A stretch of DNA of 24,803 bases from a virus. Positions 15,168-23,226 of this stretch are shown here, piece by piece. The first letter of the stretch is position 1, and every line of letters starts with the position of its first letter. The translations under genes and the position numbers were made by a program. The notes under the pieces were generated by a model. It did no database searches, was not told the origin of the DNA, and saw only the letters and a program-made list of their open reading frames with translations. The stretch spans positions 1-24,803 of the IMG/VR virus record IMGVR_UViG_3300038309_000065; one strand, given 5' to 3'.

Positions 15168-16256
15168 TTAAGAGCAGTGGCAAACGCCGCACTGGTTGGC
15201 TGCGTCGGCGCGTACCTGCGGGATTTCAATTGCCATGGTCTTGTAGTTAAAAACCATGGGATCGGCGGACCATTCCAGGTTGGTCAAGCCCATACCACGA
15301 ACCAGACGAACCGTGTCTTTCTGCAGGTTCACCATGACGGCATTGCCGGTCGGCAGAGTGTCGTTCTTTTTACAGAACTTGATGCCTTCCAGCTTCATAA
15401 CGCGCTCGCGCAGGGTCAGGTTCTGCGCAGTCGTGGTGGCGTAGTCGTCGTCAAACTTGGTGGCGCAGTCACGCGGGTAGTACAGGCCGAACGGCCCGGG
15501 CTGATTCTTGTCGATCAGCGCCTGAAGCATCAGCTTAATGTCGGCGTAGATGTTGGCCAAGGTGTCGCTCTTCCAGTTGGTCCCCATGGAAACTGTGTTC
15601 CGGTTCGGGTGATTAAGGTAGCTGTAAATCAACCCGCCACCGAACTTATACGTGACGTTGGTAAACAACATCTGTTCACGTTTCAGCATGACGGCACGAG
15701 CCGCTGCCCTTGCCTGATCCACGTTCAGCGGGTTGCCCATCTTACGGGATACGGCCACTTCACGCGCGGTCAGTAGGAAATCAACATGGTTGATCGGCAG
15801 CGGGAGGTACTCAACCCCGTAGTCGATCCGGTCATTATCCCCGCGGACAACGCCGTCCATGGACAGGGTCGCCGTGAAAGGCTGATCCATGGTGTGGTGT
15901 TCGAGCACGGTAGTAGCCATGCCGTTGCCGCCCAGATCAAACACAAGACCCTCGGTTTCCAGGTCGTTTACGCCGTCAAGCGTGGTGCTTTTGACTTCCA
16001 CAAGAACGTCGTCGAGCTGCTTCCACTCATCCCGGCGAAGCGTCGCGTTCCGCTGGATTGGTACGGACTGGTAGCATTTCGGGTCTTTGGGATCGCCGCC
16101 GATAAACCGGGTAATGCAGGACTGACCGGTCTTTTCATCGATAAACGGCCGCATGGCGAACGTGTTCAGGTTTCCGTTGACATCAAGGAATGCTCCATTG
16201 GCACCGGAAAACACGTTGGCCGCGCTGGGTGAAATAATCGCGGTTTTCTCATTCAT
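15168..16256 (-). CDS. Major capsid protein (HK97 fold, encapsulin-like subgroup)
   Basis: A 362-residue protein. 'LRRDEWKQLDDVLVEVKSTTLDGV' near residue 75, 'HHTMDQPFTATLSMDGVVRG' and 'YLPLPINHVDFLLTAREVAVSRKMG' are patterns shared by phage major capsid proteins of the group related to encapsulin/Linocin-type shells. It is preceded by the protease/scaffold and decoration genes, the usual order. The last residues contain three cysteines in 'CGVCHCS', an unusual tail. The ribosome binding site GAAAGGAGAACA lies within a 12-bp hairpin (see finding). Many copies are needed, so expression is probably high. The function as capsid protein is well supported; the exact family is an inference. Confidence 0.87.
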   Translation of the reverse strand: MNEKTAIISPSAANVFSGANGAFLDVNGNLNTFAMRPFIDEKTGQSCITRFIGGDPKDPKCYQSVPIQRNATLRRDEWKQLDDVLVEVKSTTLDGVNDLETEGLVFDLGGNGMATTVLEHHTMDQPFTATLSMDGVVRGDNDRIDYGVEYLPLPINHVDFLLTAREVAVSRKMGNPLNVDQARAAARAVMLKREQMLFTNVTYKFGGGLIYSYLNHPNRNTVSMGTNWKSDTLANIYADIKLMLQALIDKNQPGPFGLYYPRDCATKFDDDYATTTAQNLTLRERVMKLEGIKFCKKNDTLPTGNAVMVNLQKDTVRLVRGMGLTNLEWSADPMVFNYKTMAIEIPQVRADAANQCGVCHCS

Positions 16257-16261
16257 TTTTC

Positions 16262-16309
16262 TGTTCTCCTTTCAGTATTTGGTTCGTGGCCGAATCAGAA
16301 AGGAGAACA
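16262..16309 (-). promoter_or_regulatory. Hairpin containing the capsid gene ribosome binding site
   Basis: TGTTCTCCTTTC (16262-16273) and GAAAGGAGAACA (16298-16309) are perfect 12-base complements separated by 24 bases. In the leftward mRNA the arm next to the capsid start reads GAAAGGAGAACA and includes the AGGAG that sits nine bases before the capsid ATG at 16256. A folded stem would hide this site, so translation would depend on opening the hairpin. It may also be a processing or stability element. Confidence 0.75.
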
Positions 16310-16377
16310 TGTAAAACGCGGTTGCTTACGATGTTCTGTTTTGATAATCTCTGACTGACCACAAGCTTCTCTCGCAT

Positions 16378-16434
16378 AAGAATGTTTTTGGTCAGGCCCT
16401 TGTCAGTGCTGCAACACTGGCATGGGCCATTCTT
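16378..16434 (-). promoter_or_regulatory. Nested stem structure after the decoration-like gene
   Basis: Outer arms AAGAAT and ATTCTT, middle arms GGCCC and GGGCC, and inner arms CAGTG and CACTG (loop ctgcaa) can all pair in order. The structure begins right after the TAA of the decoration-like gene. A 10-base bulge follows the middle stem and no T run follows on the minus strand, so it is not a standard terminator. The capsid message starts just after it, so it could mark an RNA processing or protection point. Confidence 0.55.
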
Positions 16435-16959
16435 TTATTTAAAGATAACCCTGATCCGGCGGTTGTAGCCCAGCGTGGCGTCAATGGCGCCCTCACCGGA
16501 AGACTCCTTTCCGGAACTTTCGGAAAGGTCTATGGCTTCATCGGCAACGGCCACGATGTTCATCGGGTAGATGGTCACGGCCGCGGACACTTCGTTGGAG
16601 CTTTCGGCTTCGACTACATCGGCGGTGTATTTGTTAACATAGCCGTTCCCGGCGCTTTCCAGCTCATCGCCGATCGCCACACTTTCGCCGTCGGACAGGA
16701 TCAGATAACCCTTATCACCGGCATGGGGGGTCCATACCCGGACCAGGTCGTCGGCGGCGTAAGCGTCGTCCTTATCGTTACCCTGAAGGGAATCTTCAAG
16801 TGCCACCCGAACCGGCGCCAGGTTTCCGCCAGCTTCCGAATGCGCGGCAATACCGGAAGCGCCCCGGACAACAAGCATGCCGGGGGTGATCGCCGACGCA
16901 GCGGCAATCTCTTCGATGTTCGGTACACCCATGCTTTTTACAAGAATTGAATTTGCCAT
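16435..16959 (-). CDS. Head decoration-like protein
   Basis: A 174-residue protein with a strong AGGAGG ribosome binding site. It is beta-rich and opens with 'ILVKSMGVPNIEEIAAASAI'. 'PGMLVVRGASGIAAHSEAGG', 'PVRVALEDSLQGNDKDDAY' and 'YLILSDGESVAIGDELES' suggest a small beta domain typical of DUF2190-type decoration proteins. The tail is low complexity (SESSGKESSGEGAID). It precedes the capsid gene as in many phages. The family is not proven; a decoration or stabilising role is inferred from position and composition. Confidence 0.65.
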   Translation of the reverse strand: MANSILVKSMGVPNIEEIAAASAITPGMLVVRGASGIAAHSEAGGNLAPVRVALEDSLQGNDKDDAYAADDLVRVWTPHAGDKGYLILSDGESVAIGDELESAGNGYVNKYTADVVEAESSNEVSAAVTIYPMNIVAVADEAIDLSESSGKESSGEGAIDATLGYNRRIRVIFK

Positions 16960-17023
16960 TTTATGTATTCCTCCTAAATATTTTTAGTTATTCATCTTTT
17001 TCCCTTCGCCCTTCCCTGTGTGC

Positions 17024-17545
17024 CTACTGAGCGGTTACGCCCGGGGGCAGGAGCGGTGCAATGGTTGAATTCATCTGAGCACCGCCGCCGTTAATGGAAT
17101 AATCGGCCGGCTGGTTGGACTTGATAAAGCTGGCCAGCTTCGCCAGGGCGACGTATTCCATCGCCTTGACTTCGGCCTCGGTGTATGTGTCACCCGCGGA
17201 CAACACCTGGGCCTCAAGCTCGGCCCGCTGCTTCTGATAAAGCTGGGCGCCGTACTTCAGGGACTCGGTATCAAGGCCGGGAATCTGTTTCTGCAAGGCC
17301 TGAATAGCCGCTTCCGGGGTAATCGCCTGGGCGTTCGCCTGGGGCGGGGTTTCCGGTTTGTCGGCCGGTTTTGCGGGCTCCGGCTCCTTGGTGGCCAGTT
17401 CGTGCAGGGCGATCATGTCGTCAACCGCCTTTTCCGGCCACTCCGCCATGGCCTGAATCGTCTCTTCAGACACAAGGCCGCTCTTGGCCAGCAGCGCGAT
17501 TTTTTCCTCACAGCACGGTTTCGCGTCTTTGTTTTTCTGGGTCAT
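17024..17545 (-). CDS. Candidate internal scaffold protein (nested start in protease gene)
   Basis: An in-frame ATG at 17545 (MTQKNKDAKPCCEEK…) follows AGGAG by eight bases. It would give a 173-residue product identical to the C-terminal part of the DUF2213 protein. Its helical, Ala/Gln/Glu-rich composition suits a capsid scaffold. Lambda makes its scaffold Nu3 from inside protease gene C in this way. A second internal ATG at 17899 (MKERINAEAILINMAP) also has an AAGGA site and would give 291 residues. The nested start is inferred from the ribosome binding site and family precedent. Confidence 0.55.
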   Translation of the reverse strand: MTQKNKDAKPCCEEKIALLAKSGLVSEETIQAMAEWPEKAVDDMIALHELATKEPEPAKPADKPETPPQANAQAITPEAAIQALQKQIPGLDTESLKYGAQLYQKQRAELEAQVLSAGDTYTEAEVKAMEYVALAKLASFIKSNQPADYSINGGGAQMNSTIAPLLPPGVTAQ

Positions 17546-18481
17546 CTTCTTATCTCCTTTGTCGTTATTGTCGTTCTGATTCACAGTTTCGTAAGTCTCT
17601 TTTTTAACAACCGGTTCAGGCTCAGTTCCGAATTCGATCACGCCGTTTTCATCGGTCGTGTACGACCTGCGGTAATACTGGTCAGGATGGCCACCTTCCC
17701 GCATGCCTACACGGTAAACGAACGCGTCCTCTGTTACTTGCTCCAAAAAATGCCACCGGCTGTCGGTGTCCATGGCGTCCAGCTTGGCCCGTATGTTTCG
17801 GATAAGGTCAAGCAGGTTCGCTTCATTAAGGTTTATTGTTTCGCGGACGGCTGGCGCCATGTTGATTAAAATGGCTTCCGCGTTGATTCTCTCTTTCATG
17901 GTGTTTCCTTTCTGGTTCGTCCGTATCCCGCACCCGTCGGCCAAAGAACAGGCACCATCGGCATGCGGCAGGATGGCCAGGTGGTCCGGGCGGTGGTTGC
18001 GGGAAACGACTGTGTAATGTTCGTTATTCCAGTCGCCTTCGACATGCTCGTCATCGGTAAAGACTCCGATTGACACGTTTATCGGCTGGCTGGCCTTGAT
18101 CATTTCCAGGGCGTCGTTATCGACAAGGGACAAATGCTGAATATCAATCCAGGCCTCCGCCCGGAGCTTGCCGTCGGAAAAGTTCGCGTTGTACAGGCGC
18201 CCTACAATCCAGTTGTTTTCGTAAAACTCGGGTATGTTCGCGGATCCCGTTTCGCTGACGTCCAGGTCCGGGTGATAGATCACGACCGGCCGGCCGTTCC
18301 AGGCAGCGTAATGATTTGACAGCTCATCGGCAGAATGAAAAGACGGCCCGGCGGATCCATGGTGAACACCTTCAACCATCATCACGACCGGAACAATGAT
18401 GTGCGGCCGGCCGCAATGCTGTTCATACCTTGGCGTGTACGGTGCATTCAACTGAGGGGCTTTATATACTTGAGCTTTCAT
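17024..18481 (-). CDS. Prohead protease/scaffold fusion (DUF2213-like)
   Basis: A 485-residue protein with SD AAAGGA before ATG at 18481. The N-terminal 190 residues match the DUF2213 pattern: 'PHIIVPVVMMVEGVHHGSAG' then 'WNGRPVVIYHPDLDVSETGS' and 'QPINVSIGVFTD'. 'NHRPDHLAILPHADGACSL' (residues 162-180) holds the conserved His. Ser137 and His167 are candidates for a protease Ser/His pair, as in other prohead proteases. The remaining part is a scaffold-like helical, Glu/Ala/Gln-rich region ending 'PLLPPGVTAQ'. Two internal starts with their own ribosome binding sites, at 17899 (residue 195) and 17545 (residue 313), could make shorter scaffold forms. Position between MuF and capsid genes is typical. 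Confidence 0.78.
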   Translation of the reverse strand: MKAQVYKAPQLNAPYTPRYEQHCGRPHIIVPVVMMVEGVHHGSAGPSFHSADELSNHYAAWNGRPVVIYHPDLDVSETGSANIPEFYENNWIVGRLYNANFSDGKLRAEAWIDIQHLSLVDNDALEMIKASQPINVSIGVFTDDEHVEGDWNNEHYTVVSRNHRPDHLAILPHADGACSLADGCGIRTNQKGNTMKERINAEAILINMAPAVRETINLNEANLLDLIRNIRAKLDAMDTDSRWHFLEQVTEDAFVYRVGMREGGHPDQYYRRSYTTDENGVIEFGTEPEPVVKKETYETVNQNDNNDKGDKKMTQKNKDAKPCCEEKIALLAKSGLVSEETIQAMAEWPEKAVDDMIALHELATKEPEPAKPADKPETPPQANAQAITPEAAIQALQKQIPGLDTESLKYGAQLYQKQRAELEAQVLSAGDTYTEAEVKAMEYVALAKLASFIKSNQPADYSINGGGAQMNSTIAPLLPPGVTAQ

Positions 18482-19381
18482 TTATTTATCCTTTCTCACG
18501 GGAAGGCAAACGCACCGTCACCCGTAATGAACGGGAATCATTGTGATTACCTCCGCAAGCTCATACGGGCCTTTGGCTTCCAGCTCTTTGCAGCGTTCAC
18601 AAACCCGATCATCACCGGCCGTCACGAATTCGGCCATGACCTGGACCTCGCCAACGCCCCATTGTTCATACTCTTTTATGGTGGCCAAGTGATGAGCCTT
18701 GACAACACCTGTCCGGCCGATCTGGATTGTCCGCTGCATACCGGACATGAACCGCTCGTTTATTTCGGGCAGGGGCACGTCCGGAATCAGGTTCGTCATG
18801 ATCTTTGTTATCTGGTCTGCAATCAGGGCCGGATCCCGGCCGGCAGGAACGGCTCCATTGAGCAACTTGCCTATGGTCATGTTCATGTTGGTTGCCGTGG
18901 CCTGAATGCTGGTTCTAATTTCCATACCGAGTATCTTTGCCATATCCTGATGGATCGGCTGGACCATGAGCGCGTCAACCCCGCCCATGTCGTTAATCGG
19001 AGGAACCTGATACCCTGCCCTTGACATTTCGGTCCGGGCTCTTTTCACGCCCTGCCGGTATCCCTGGTCCATGTAAGTATCGGTCCACATTTCGTCGGTG
19101 ATGCCGTTCGCGGCCAGGATATCGCGGTTTTCCTGCCGGCTTAACCATTCCAGAAACTTCCGGATAACCTCTGACGGGTTATCGTTTCGCTGTGCGGCCA
19201 TGGTCTGGATGCCGCCGGATAAAATACCGTGCTCCAGGATGGCCGCCCGCACCGCCTTATTGAGATCTTTAAACCGGCGCTTCGCTTCTGTGGCAAACCG
19301 GTTTCTAAGCGTAAGGGTCCGGGTCGGGTCATACTGCCCGTAGAATCTGGCGGAATATGTGTGCATGGCCGGCCTAAACAT
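18482..19381 (-). CDS. MuF-type minor head protein with in-frame UGA
   Basis: The frame from ATG at 19381 ends at UGA (18518-18520) after 287 residues. The N-terminal part is helical (RNRFATEAKRRFKDLNKAVR). The C-terminal domain is that of the SPP1 gp7 / Mu gpF family: 'FVTAGDDRVCERCKELEAKG' with Cys261 and Cys264, then 'MIPVHYG'. In this family the next residues are usually HxxCRC. Here the UGA occupies the first cysteine position, and the same frame continues as RCVCLPVRKDK to a TAA directly before the next gene's ATG. The feature span includes this extension. UGA may be read through, may be a recent nonsense change, or may be a sequencing error. These proteins are minor head components that may be injected with the DNA. 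Confidence 0.8.
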
Positions 19382-20795
19382 TTTCTTCCTCTTCTTCTAT
19401 TTCAGGCGTATTGTCTTCAACCTCGTTGCCCACTTCCGCTTTTCTCATTTCCTCAATATATTCGGCGGCTTCGTCGTCCAACCCCAAGCAGAATTGAAAA
19501 AAAGCGTTTTCAGGCAGGATGTCTTGAGCGGCAGTGTTCGCAGCATAGGCCTGAAGCGCCCGGGCCCGGATTTCTCCGACCTTCGCTTTTTCTTCGTCGC
19601 TGCTGGTTCGCAGGTCAGGCCATTGCACTTGATAGCCGTCTTTACCGGGCTTCGCCAGGATGCCAAAATCGATCAACCTGTCCACAAACGGCCGGATGAT
19701 CTGTGATTCGGCCAGATCTTCGCGCCGGGATTCGACATAATCGTCCCATTCGTCCTTGTCCTGCTGGCTGGACAGTTCACCTCGCTCTGATCCGGTCAGG
19801 ATTCTTTTCGGAATGCCTGTTTCGGAGGATATCATCTGGATCTGGATATCAAGATGCCCGGACGGGTCGGCCACCTGCATGGCTAACGGCGTTATGGTCG
19901 TCCCCTGGGAAAACAGGATTCGTCTGAGGTTGTGCTCATATTCGTCAATCTGGGATTGAAAAGCGTCTTCAGCGTCACCGTCAACATCATAGTCTGGATC
20001 AATGCCAGCATGGAAACCGGGCCGGCCGCCGCGCCAGAACATTTCAGCGGACGAACCAACCAGTTTTTCAATGTCCATCAGCCGGTTGTAAACCGCCTTT
20101 AACTCGGGTTCGCCTTCAATTTCAGACTCTTGCTTATTGCGAACGATATGGACAACCCGCGTCCAGTGGACATCGATCGTCTTTGCTTCGCGGTTGTCAG
20201 TCGCCACGTTGATCGAATAAAGTTCAGGCAGTCCGAACCGGGGATCTGCTGAGTTTTCAACCTTGGTTTTGATTTGGGCCGAATTCTGTGTAAGCGGCTT
20301 AACATATAACAGCTTTGGTTTGCCATGGACCGGGTTTATCTGTTCGGCGTCCGATTTGGCATCATTGAGCCCGAGAAACATGGCGCCGTAAGTGCCGATA
20401 CCAGACAGCTTATCTGCCCTGAAAAACACGGACTTGAGCCGTAACCGGTCGTTAAGTTCGTTAAAGTCTTTTTCAAGCTGGGTTTCTTTGTCGTCGTTTG
20501 ATTCAAAAACCTTAAACTTTCCCCGCCAGGTCGCTTTCGCCGGCCGATCAATGATCGCTTTTGCGATGTCCTGTCGCTGATACCGGGAATAATAATCATC
20601 AAACGTTAATATGAGCGGATACCCCAGGGCCTCATAAACATCACGGTCCCCGCCGTACTGATATCCCAGCTTACCCATAAGCGCGGCCCGGCCAACCAGG
20701 GAGCCTTCAAGCGCGGTTGTCGAAAAGCGCTGAACCTTTGTCACACCTTTTTTTGACATGCGCTGCAGTCTGGCTTGTTTAAGAGTTCTTGCCAT
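19374..20795 (-). CDS. Portal protein (DUF1073-like)
   Basis: A 473-residue protein. The N-terminal part is basic. 'YYSRYQRQDIAKAIIDRPAKATWRG' is the typical opening of the DUF1073 / anti-CBASS-associated portal group. 'FFRADKLSGIGTYGAMFLGL' and 'KLLYVKPLTQNSAQI' follow. The helical wing region includes 'LMDIEKLVGSSAEMFWRGGRPGFH'. 'SETGIPKRILTGSERGELSSQQDKDEWDDY' is the highly conserved portal motif. The C-terminus ends in a run of acidic residues. It overlaps the terminase gene by 17 bases and the MuF gene by 8 bases. Twelve copies form the ring through which DNA enters the head. Confidence 0.92.
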   Translation of the reverse strand: MARTLKQARLQRMSKKGVTKVQRFSTTALEGSLVGRAALMGKLGYQYGGDRDVYEALGYPLILTFDDYYSRYQRQDIAKAIIDRPAKATWRGKFKVFESNDDKETQLEKDFNELNDRLRLKSVFFRADKLSGIGTYGAMFLGLNDAKSDAEQINPVHGKPKLLYVKPLTQNSAQIKTKVENSADPRFGLPELYSINVATDNREAKTIDVHWTRVVHIVRNKQESEIEGEPELKAVYNRLMDIEKLVGSSAEMFWRGGRPGFHAGIDPDYDVDGDAEDAFQSQIDEYEHNLRRILFSQGTTITPLAMQVADPSGHLDIQIQMISSETGIPKRILTGSERGELSSQQDKDEWDDYVESRREDLAESQIIRPFVDRLIDFGILAKPGKDGYQVQWPDLRTSSDEEKAKVGEIRARALQAYAANTAAQDILPENAFFQFCLGLDDEAAEYIEEMRKAEVGNEVEDNTPEIEEEEENV

Positions 20796-22431
20796 TTAGC
20801 ACCCTTACGGTTTTTCGTTTTGCCGCGATGCCGCCGAACGTCATCACAACAGCATCCAGCTCATCCGGGGAATGTTTCAACAGGTCTTTCATGCAGACCC
20901 GGCCTTCCGTTCGGTTTTTCGGCATGATCTTTATTCTGCCGTGGGTAACGCTATACGTCGGGGTTAACGATTGCTGTATGAGCCGTTCGTCCGGGGGAAG
21001 CATGGCGCCAGGGTCGGTTCTTAACCATTCCCTATACGCCCAGTAAAGTTGATCCCTGAGCTGGGCGAACTTGCCGAGCTCGCATTCTTTTGTCGGGGAT
21101 TCGGCAACCTTAATACCAATCGCTTTGCATTTTCCCCTTTTCATTTTCGGGGCAACGCCGGCACCGATGCCGGTTGCATCTACATATGTGACATCCGCGC
21201 CCAACTCATTGTGGAGCGCCTTAAACCTGGTGGCCGATAAATCCGGATCCATGCCGCTCCAGCGCTTCAGCCTGGCCACAAAACCACCGTAACGGGCAGC
21301 GCAAACATTGGAATCGGCTCCGAACTCCGCCACGTCACCGCCCAGGATCGGCTTGACGCCTACGGGCGGGACTTCGCCGTTCATGGCAACATAGGCATCC
21401 CAGCGGGCCCGGGCATTGTCTACCCATTCCCTGGATATAAGCTGCTGTTCCGGCTGTGATGGATACTGGCCAAGCACTTTATAAAAGAACGCCTGCTCGT
21501 TAACGTGGTAGAACCCACTTTTTAACGGCGGGTACATTTCTTCGCTGCCCTGCTTTTTCGCAGTCTTGCCAACCAAAAACAGGGGTAGCTCAAAGGTATT
21601 GATTGTTTGCGGTTCACCCGGGGCCAGCGGCCGGCACCATTCATTGACGCGCTGGACCGTTTTTTCCTGATCAACCGCGCCGGGAATAATGTCTTGACCG
21701 GTGAAAACGTTCGGGTGATTAAAAGCTGAAAGATGGATAATATGCGCCGTGTTGTCTCGTTCGTGGCGATACGGGGTCCCGGCTTCATACCGGGGGTTGA
21801 ACAGGATTAAAAGCCGGACATGGCCGCCGGACATACAGCCGTCAATGCCCTTATAAACAAAATCAGGCACGGTGTCCCCTTCGTCCACGATGAAAAGCAT
21901 ATGGTCGTGATGCTTGCCGGAGAACTTGCCCTCTTTAACTTCGTCTGTCCCGGTGGTCGGCACTGTCAGGGCCTTGATAAATTCTTTCCGGCCGCCGGTA
22001 CACTGAATATCCATGGTGTTGATTTTATCGTTCTTGAACAGGCCGCATTTTTCGGCCATGGTGGCCAGCTCGCCCCATAGGATAGATTGGTTTTCAAACG
22101 GATGGGCAACGGTAAAAACCTGTGAATTCTTAAAGCTTTTTTTAAACCAGATGGCCAGGGCTGACGCGCCGTGGCTTTTCCCGGTCCCGGTGGCGGACCT
22201 GCAAACCGTGATCTGGTTGTCCCGGACTGACTCGGCCATCTTGACCACATCTTCTGTGAAATGTATATTCAGCTTGTCCCGGACAAACCCGACCGGGTCG
22301 CCCTGGTATTTCGTGTAATCGTTTTCCGCTTCAACAGCGAAACTGCCCAGGGCGTCCGGTGACATTTTTGCCGCCAGTATGGCCGCCATCTGATCGACCG
22401 GGGGCAAGTTATGTTGTGCGGCCTGGGTCAT
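20779..22431 (-). CDS. Terminase large subunit
   Basis: A 550-residue DNA packaging motor. Walker A is 'SATGTGKS' (Lys85), Walker B is 'MLFIVDEGD' (Asp183, Glu184), and 'RLLILFNPR' at about 206-214 is the coupling motif region. The C-terminal nuclease has 'ILGGDVAEFGADSN' (Asp366) and 'VTYVDATGIGAGVAPK' (Asp418), plus further acidic residues near the end. The start overlaps the small subunit stop as ATGA. It cuts concatemeric DNA and pumps it into the prohead through the portal encoded next. Length is normal for the family. Confidence 0.95.
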   Translation of the reverse strand: MTQAAQHNLPPVDQMAAILAAKMSPDALGSFAVEAENDYTKYQGDPVGFVRDKLNIHFTEDVVKMAESVRDNQITVCRSATGTGKSHGASALAIWFKKSFKNSQVFTVAHPFENQSILWGELATMAEKCGLFKNDKINTMDIQCTGGRKEFIKALTVPTTGTDEVKEGKFSGKHHDHMLFIVDEGDTVPDFVYKGIDGCMSGGHVRLLILFNPRYEAGTPYRHERDNTAHIIHLSAFNHPNVFTGQDIIPGAVDQEKTVQRVNEWCRPLAPGEPQTINTFELPLFLVGKTAKKQGSEEMYPPLKSGFYHVNEQAFFYKVLGQYPSQPEQQLISREWVDNARARWDAYVAMNGEVPPVGVKPILGGDVAEFGADSNVCAARYGGFVARLKRWSGMDPDLSATRFKALHNELGADVTYVDATGIGAGVAPKMKRGKCKAIGIKVAESPTKECELGKFAQLRDQLYWAYREWLRTDPGAMLPPDERLIQQSLTPTYSVTHGRIKIMPKNRTEGRVCMKDLLKHSPDELDAVVMTFGGIAAKRKTVRVLNGKNS

Positions 22432-22958
22432 TTCTTCCCTTTTTCGGCAAGGCTTTTCTTGATGGCTTCCGCGTACTCGTCAGGCAAAACGCTTAAAACC
22501 GCGTCAACTGCTTCACGGTTTAGGCCTACATTTACGTTGTGTTGATCGCTCATTCCCAGCCAGTTTTTAGCCAGGAAAATGGCGATTGACGGCACGTTTT
22601 CAGACTGCCGGGCAAGCTGCCGGCGCAGCGAAACTTTGCCAGGTGCCCGTTTTTGTGCGTAAATTTCGGAGAATTCAGCACCGTACTCATCGCGCACCCA
22701 CCGGCACATGGTTTTGTCGTCAATGCCGAAAAAGTCGCATAGCTCGCCCTGTGTGCAATGGATACGACAAAGGCCCTCGAAAAGACTTTTATCAATCTCA
22801 ACTTTATGCGGGCCTGGCTTTTTGGGCTCCCCGCCCTGGTAAAGCGTTGAACCGCATTTAGGGCACTTTTTCGGGAGCGTTTCTTTTCTACGCTGCCAGC
22901 GGTGCCCGCACTTTACACAAACAACTTCTTTTTTTTTGGTTTTATACTTTTTAGCCAT
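22428..22958 (-). CDS. Terminase small subunit with zinc ribbon
   Basis: A 176-residue protein from ATG at 22958; a TTG start 15 bases upstream is possible. The N-terminus has two CxxC pairs, Cys14/Cys17 and Cys32/Cys35 ('CVKCGHRW…KKCPKCG'), a zinc-ribbon pattern. 'CTQGELCDFFGIDDKTMCRWVRD' is a helix-turn-helix, and 'ARQSENVPSIAIFLAKNWLGM' with 'NVGLNREAVDAVLSVL' matches the middle and end of phage small terminases. It binds the packaging start site and directs the large subunit. The added zinc ribbon is less common. The cos or pac site is likely nearby, possibly in the gene or in the region just upstream. Confidence 0.85.
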   Translation of the reverse strand: MAKKYKTKKKEVVCVKCGHRWQRRKETLPKKCPKCGSTLYQGGEPKKPGPHKVEIDKSLFEGLCRIHCTQGELCDFFGIDDKTMCRWVRDEYGAEFSEIYAQKRAPGKVSLRRQLARQSENVPSIAIFLAKNWLGMSDQHNVNVGLNREAVDAVLSVLPDEYAEAIKKSLAEKGKK

Positions 22959-23076
22959 TGTCACACACACCAAGCATCCCGTAACGAACCGCTCTTATAC
23001 CGTGCGATTTATCGGGCCGCTCCTGCTATTGCTGAGTTGGGGTTGCGTCACCGTCACTGTTTTTTATTTGTCTTTC

Positions 23077-23102
23077 AGGTCGCAATCAGTGACAAGCGAC
23101 CT
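23077..23102. repeat. 7-bp inverted repeat
   Basis: AGGTCGC (23077-23083) and GCGACCT (23096-23102) are perfect complements separated by 12 bases. It could be a protein binding site in the control region. No T run follows on either strand. Confidence 0.5.
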
Positions 23103-23147
23103 ATTAGAACCCCGCCCGTTTATCCGTTACCGTCGAGCAGACGCGAT

Positions 23148-23171
23148 CGGGGGCCGGGATGACTGCCCCCG
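23148..23171. repeat. GC-rich 7-bp inverted repeat
   Basis: CGGGGGC (23148-23154) and GCCCCCG (23165-23171) form a perfect stem with a 10-nt loop. No T run follows on either strand, so it is not a standard terminator. It may be a binding or packaging element. Confidence 0.5.
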
Positions 23172-23226
23172 CACGGTTTACCTGGCTAAATCATGACACT
23201 ACATATTGAGGTTAATCAAGAAAACG

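Noticed and set aside
18482-18517. Bacterial SECIS element after the MuF UGA
   Set aside because: Only a weak 4-bp CCTT/AAGG pairing is visible by eye, so selenocysteine is not supported by RNA structure alone.
18482-18520. Genetic code in which UGA means tryptophan throughout
   Set aside because: UGA clearly serves as the normal stop for several neighbouring genes (for example 3427, 11757, 13423, 24718), so a global recoding is not supported.
22936-23196. Plus-strand frame with a hydrophobic stretch across the terminase start and control region
   Set aside because: It starts with TTG inside the terminase gene, has no ribosome binding site, and its second half crosses the GC-rich inverted repeat. 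Probably chance.
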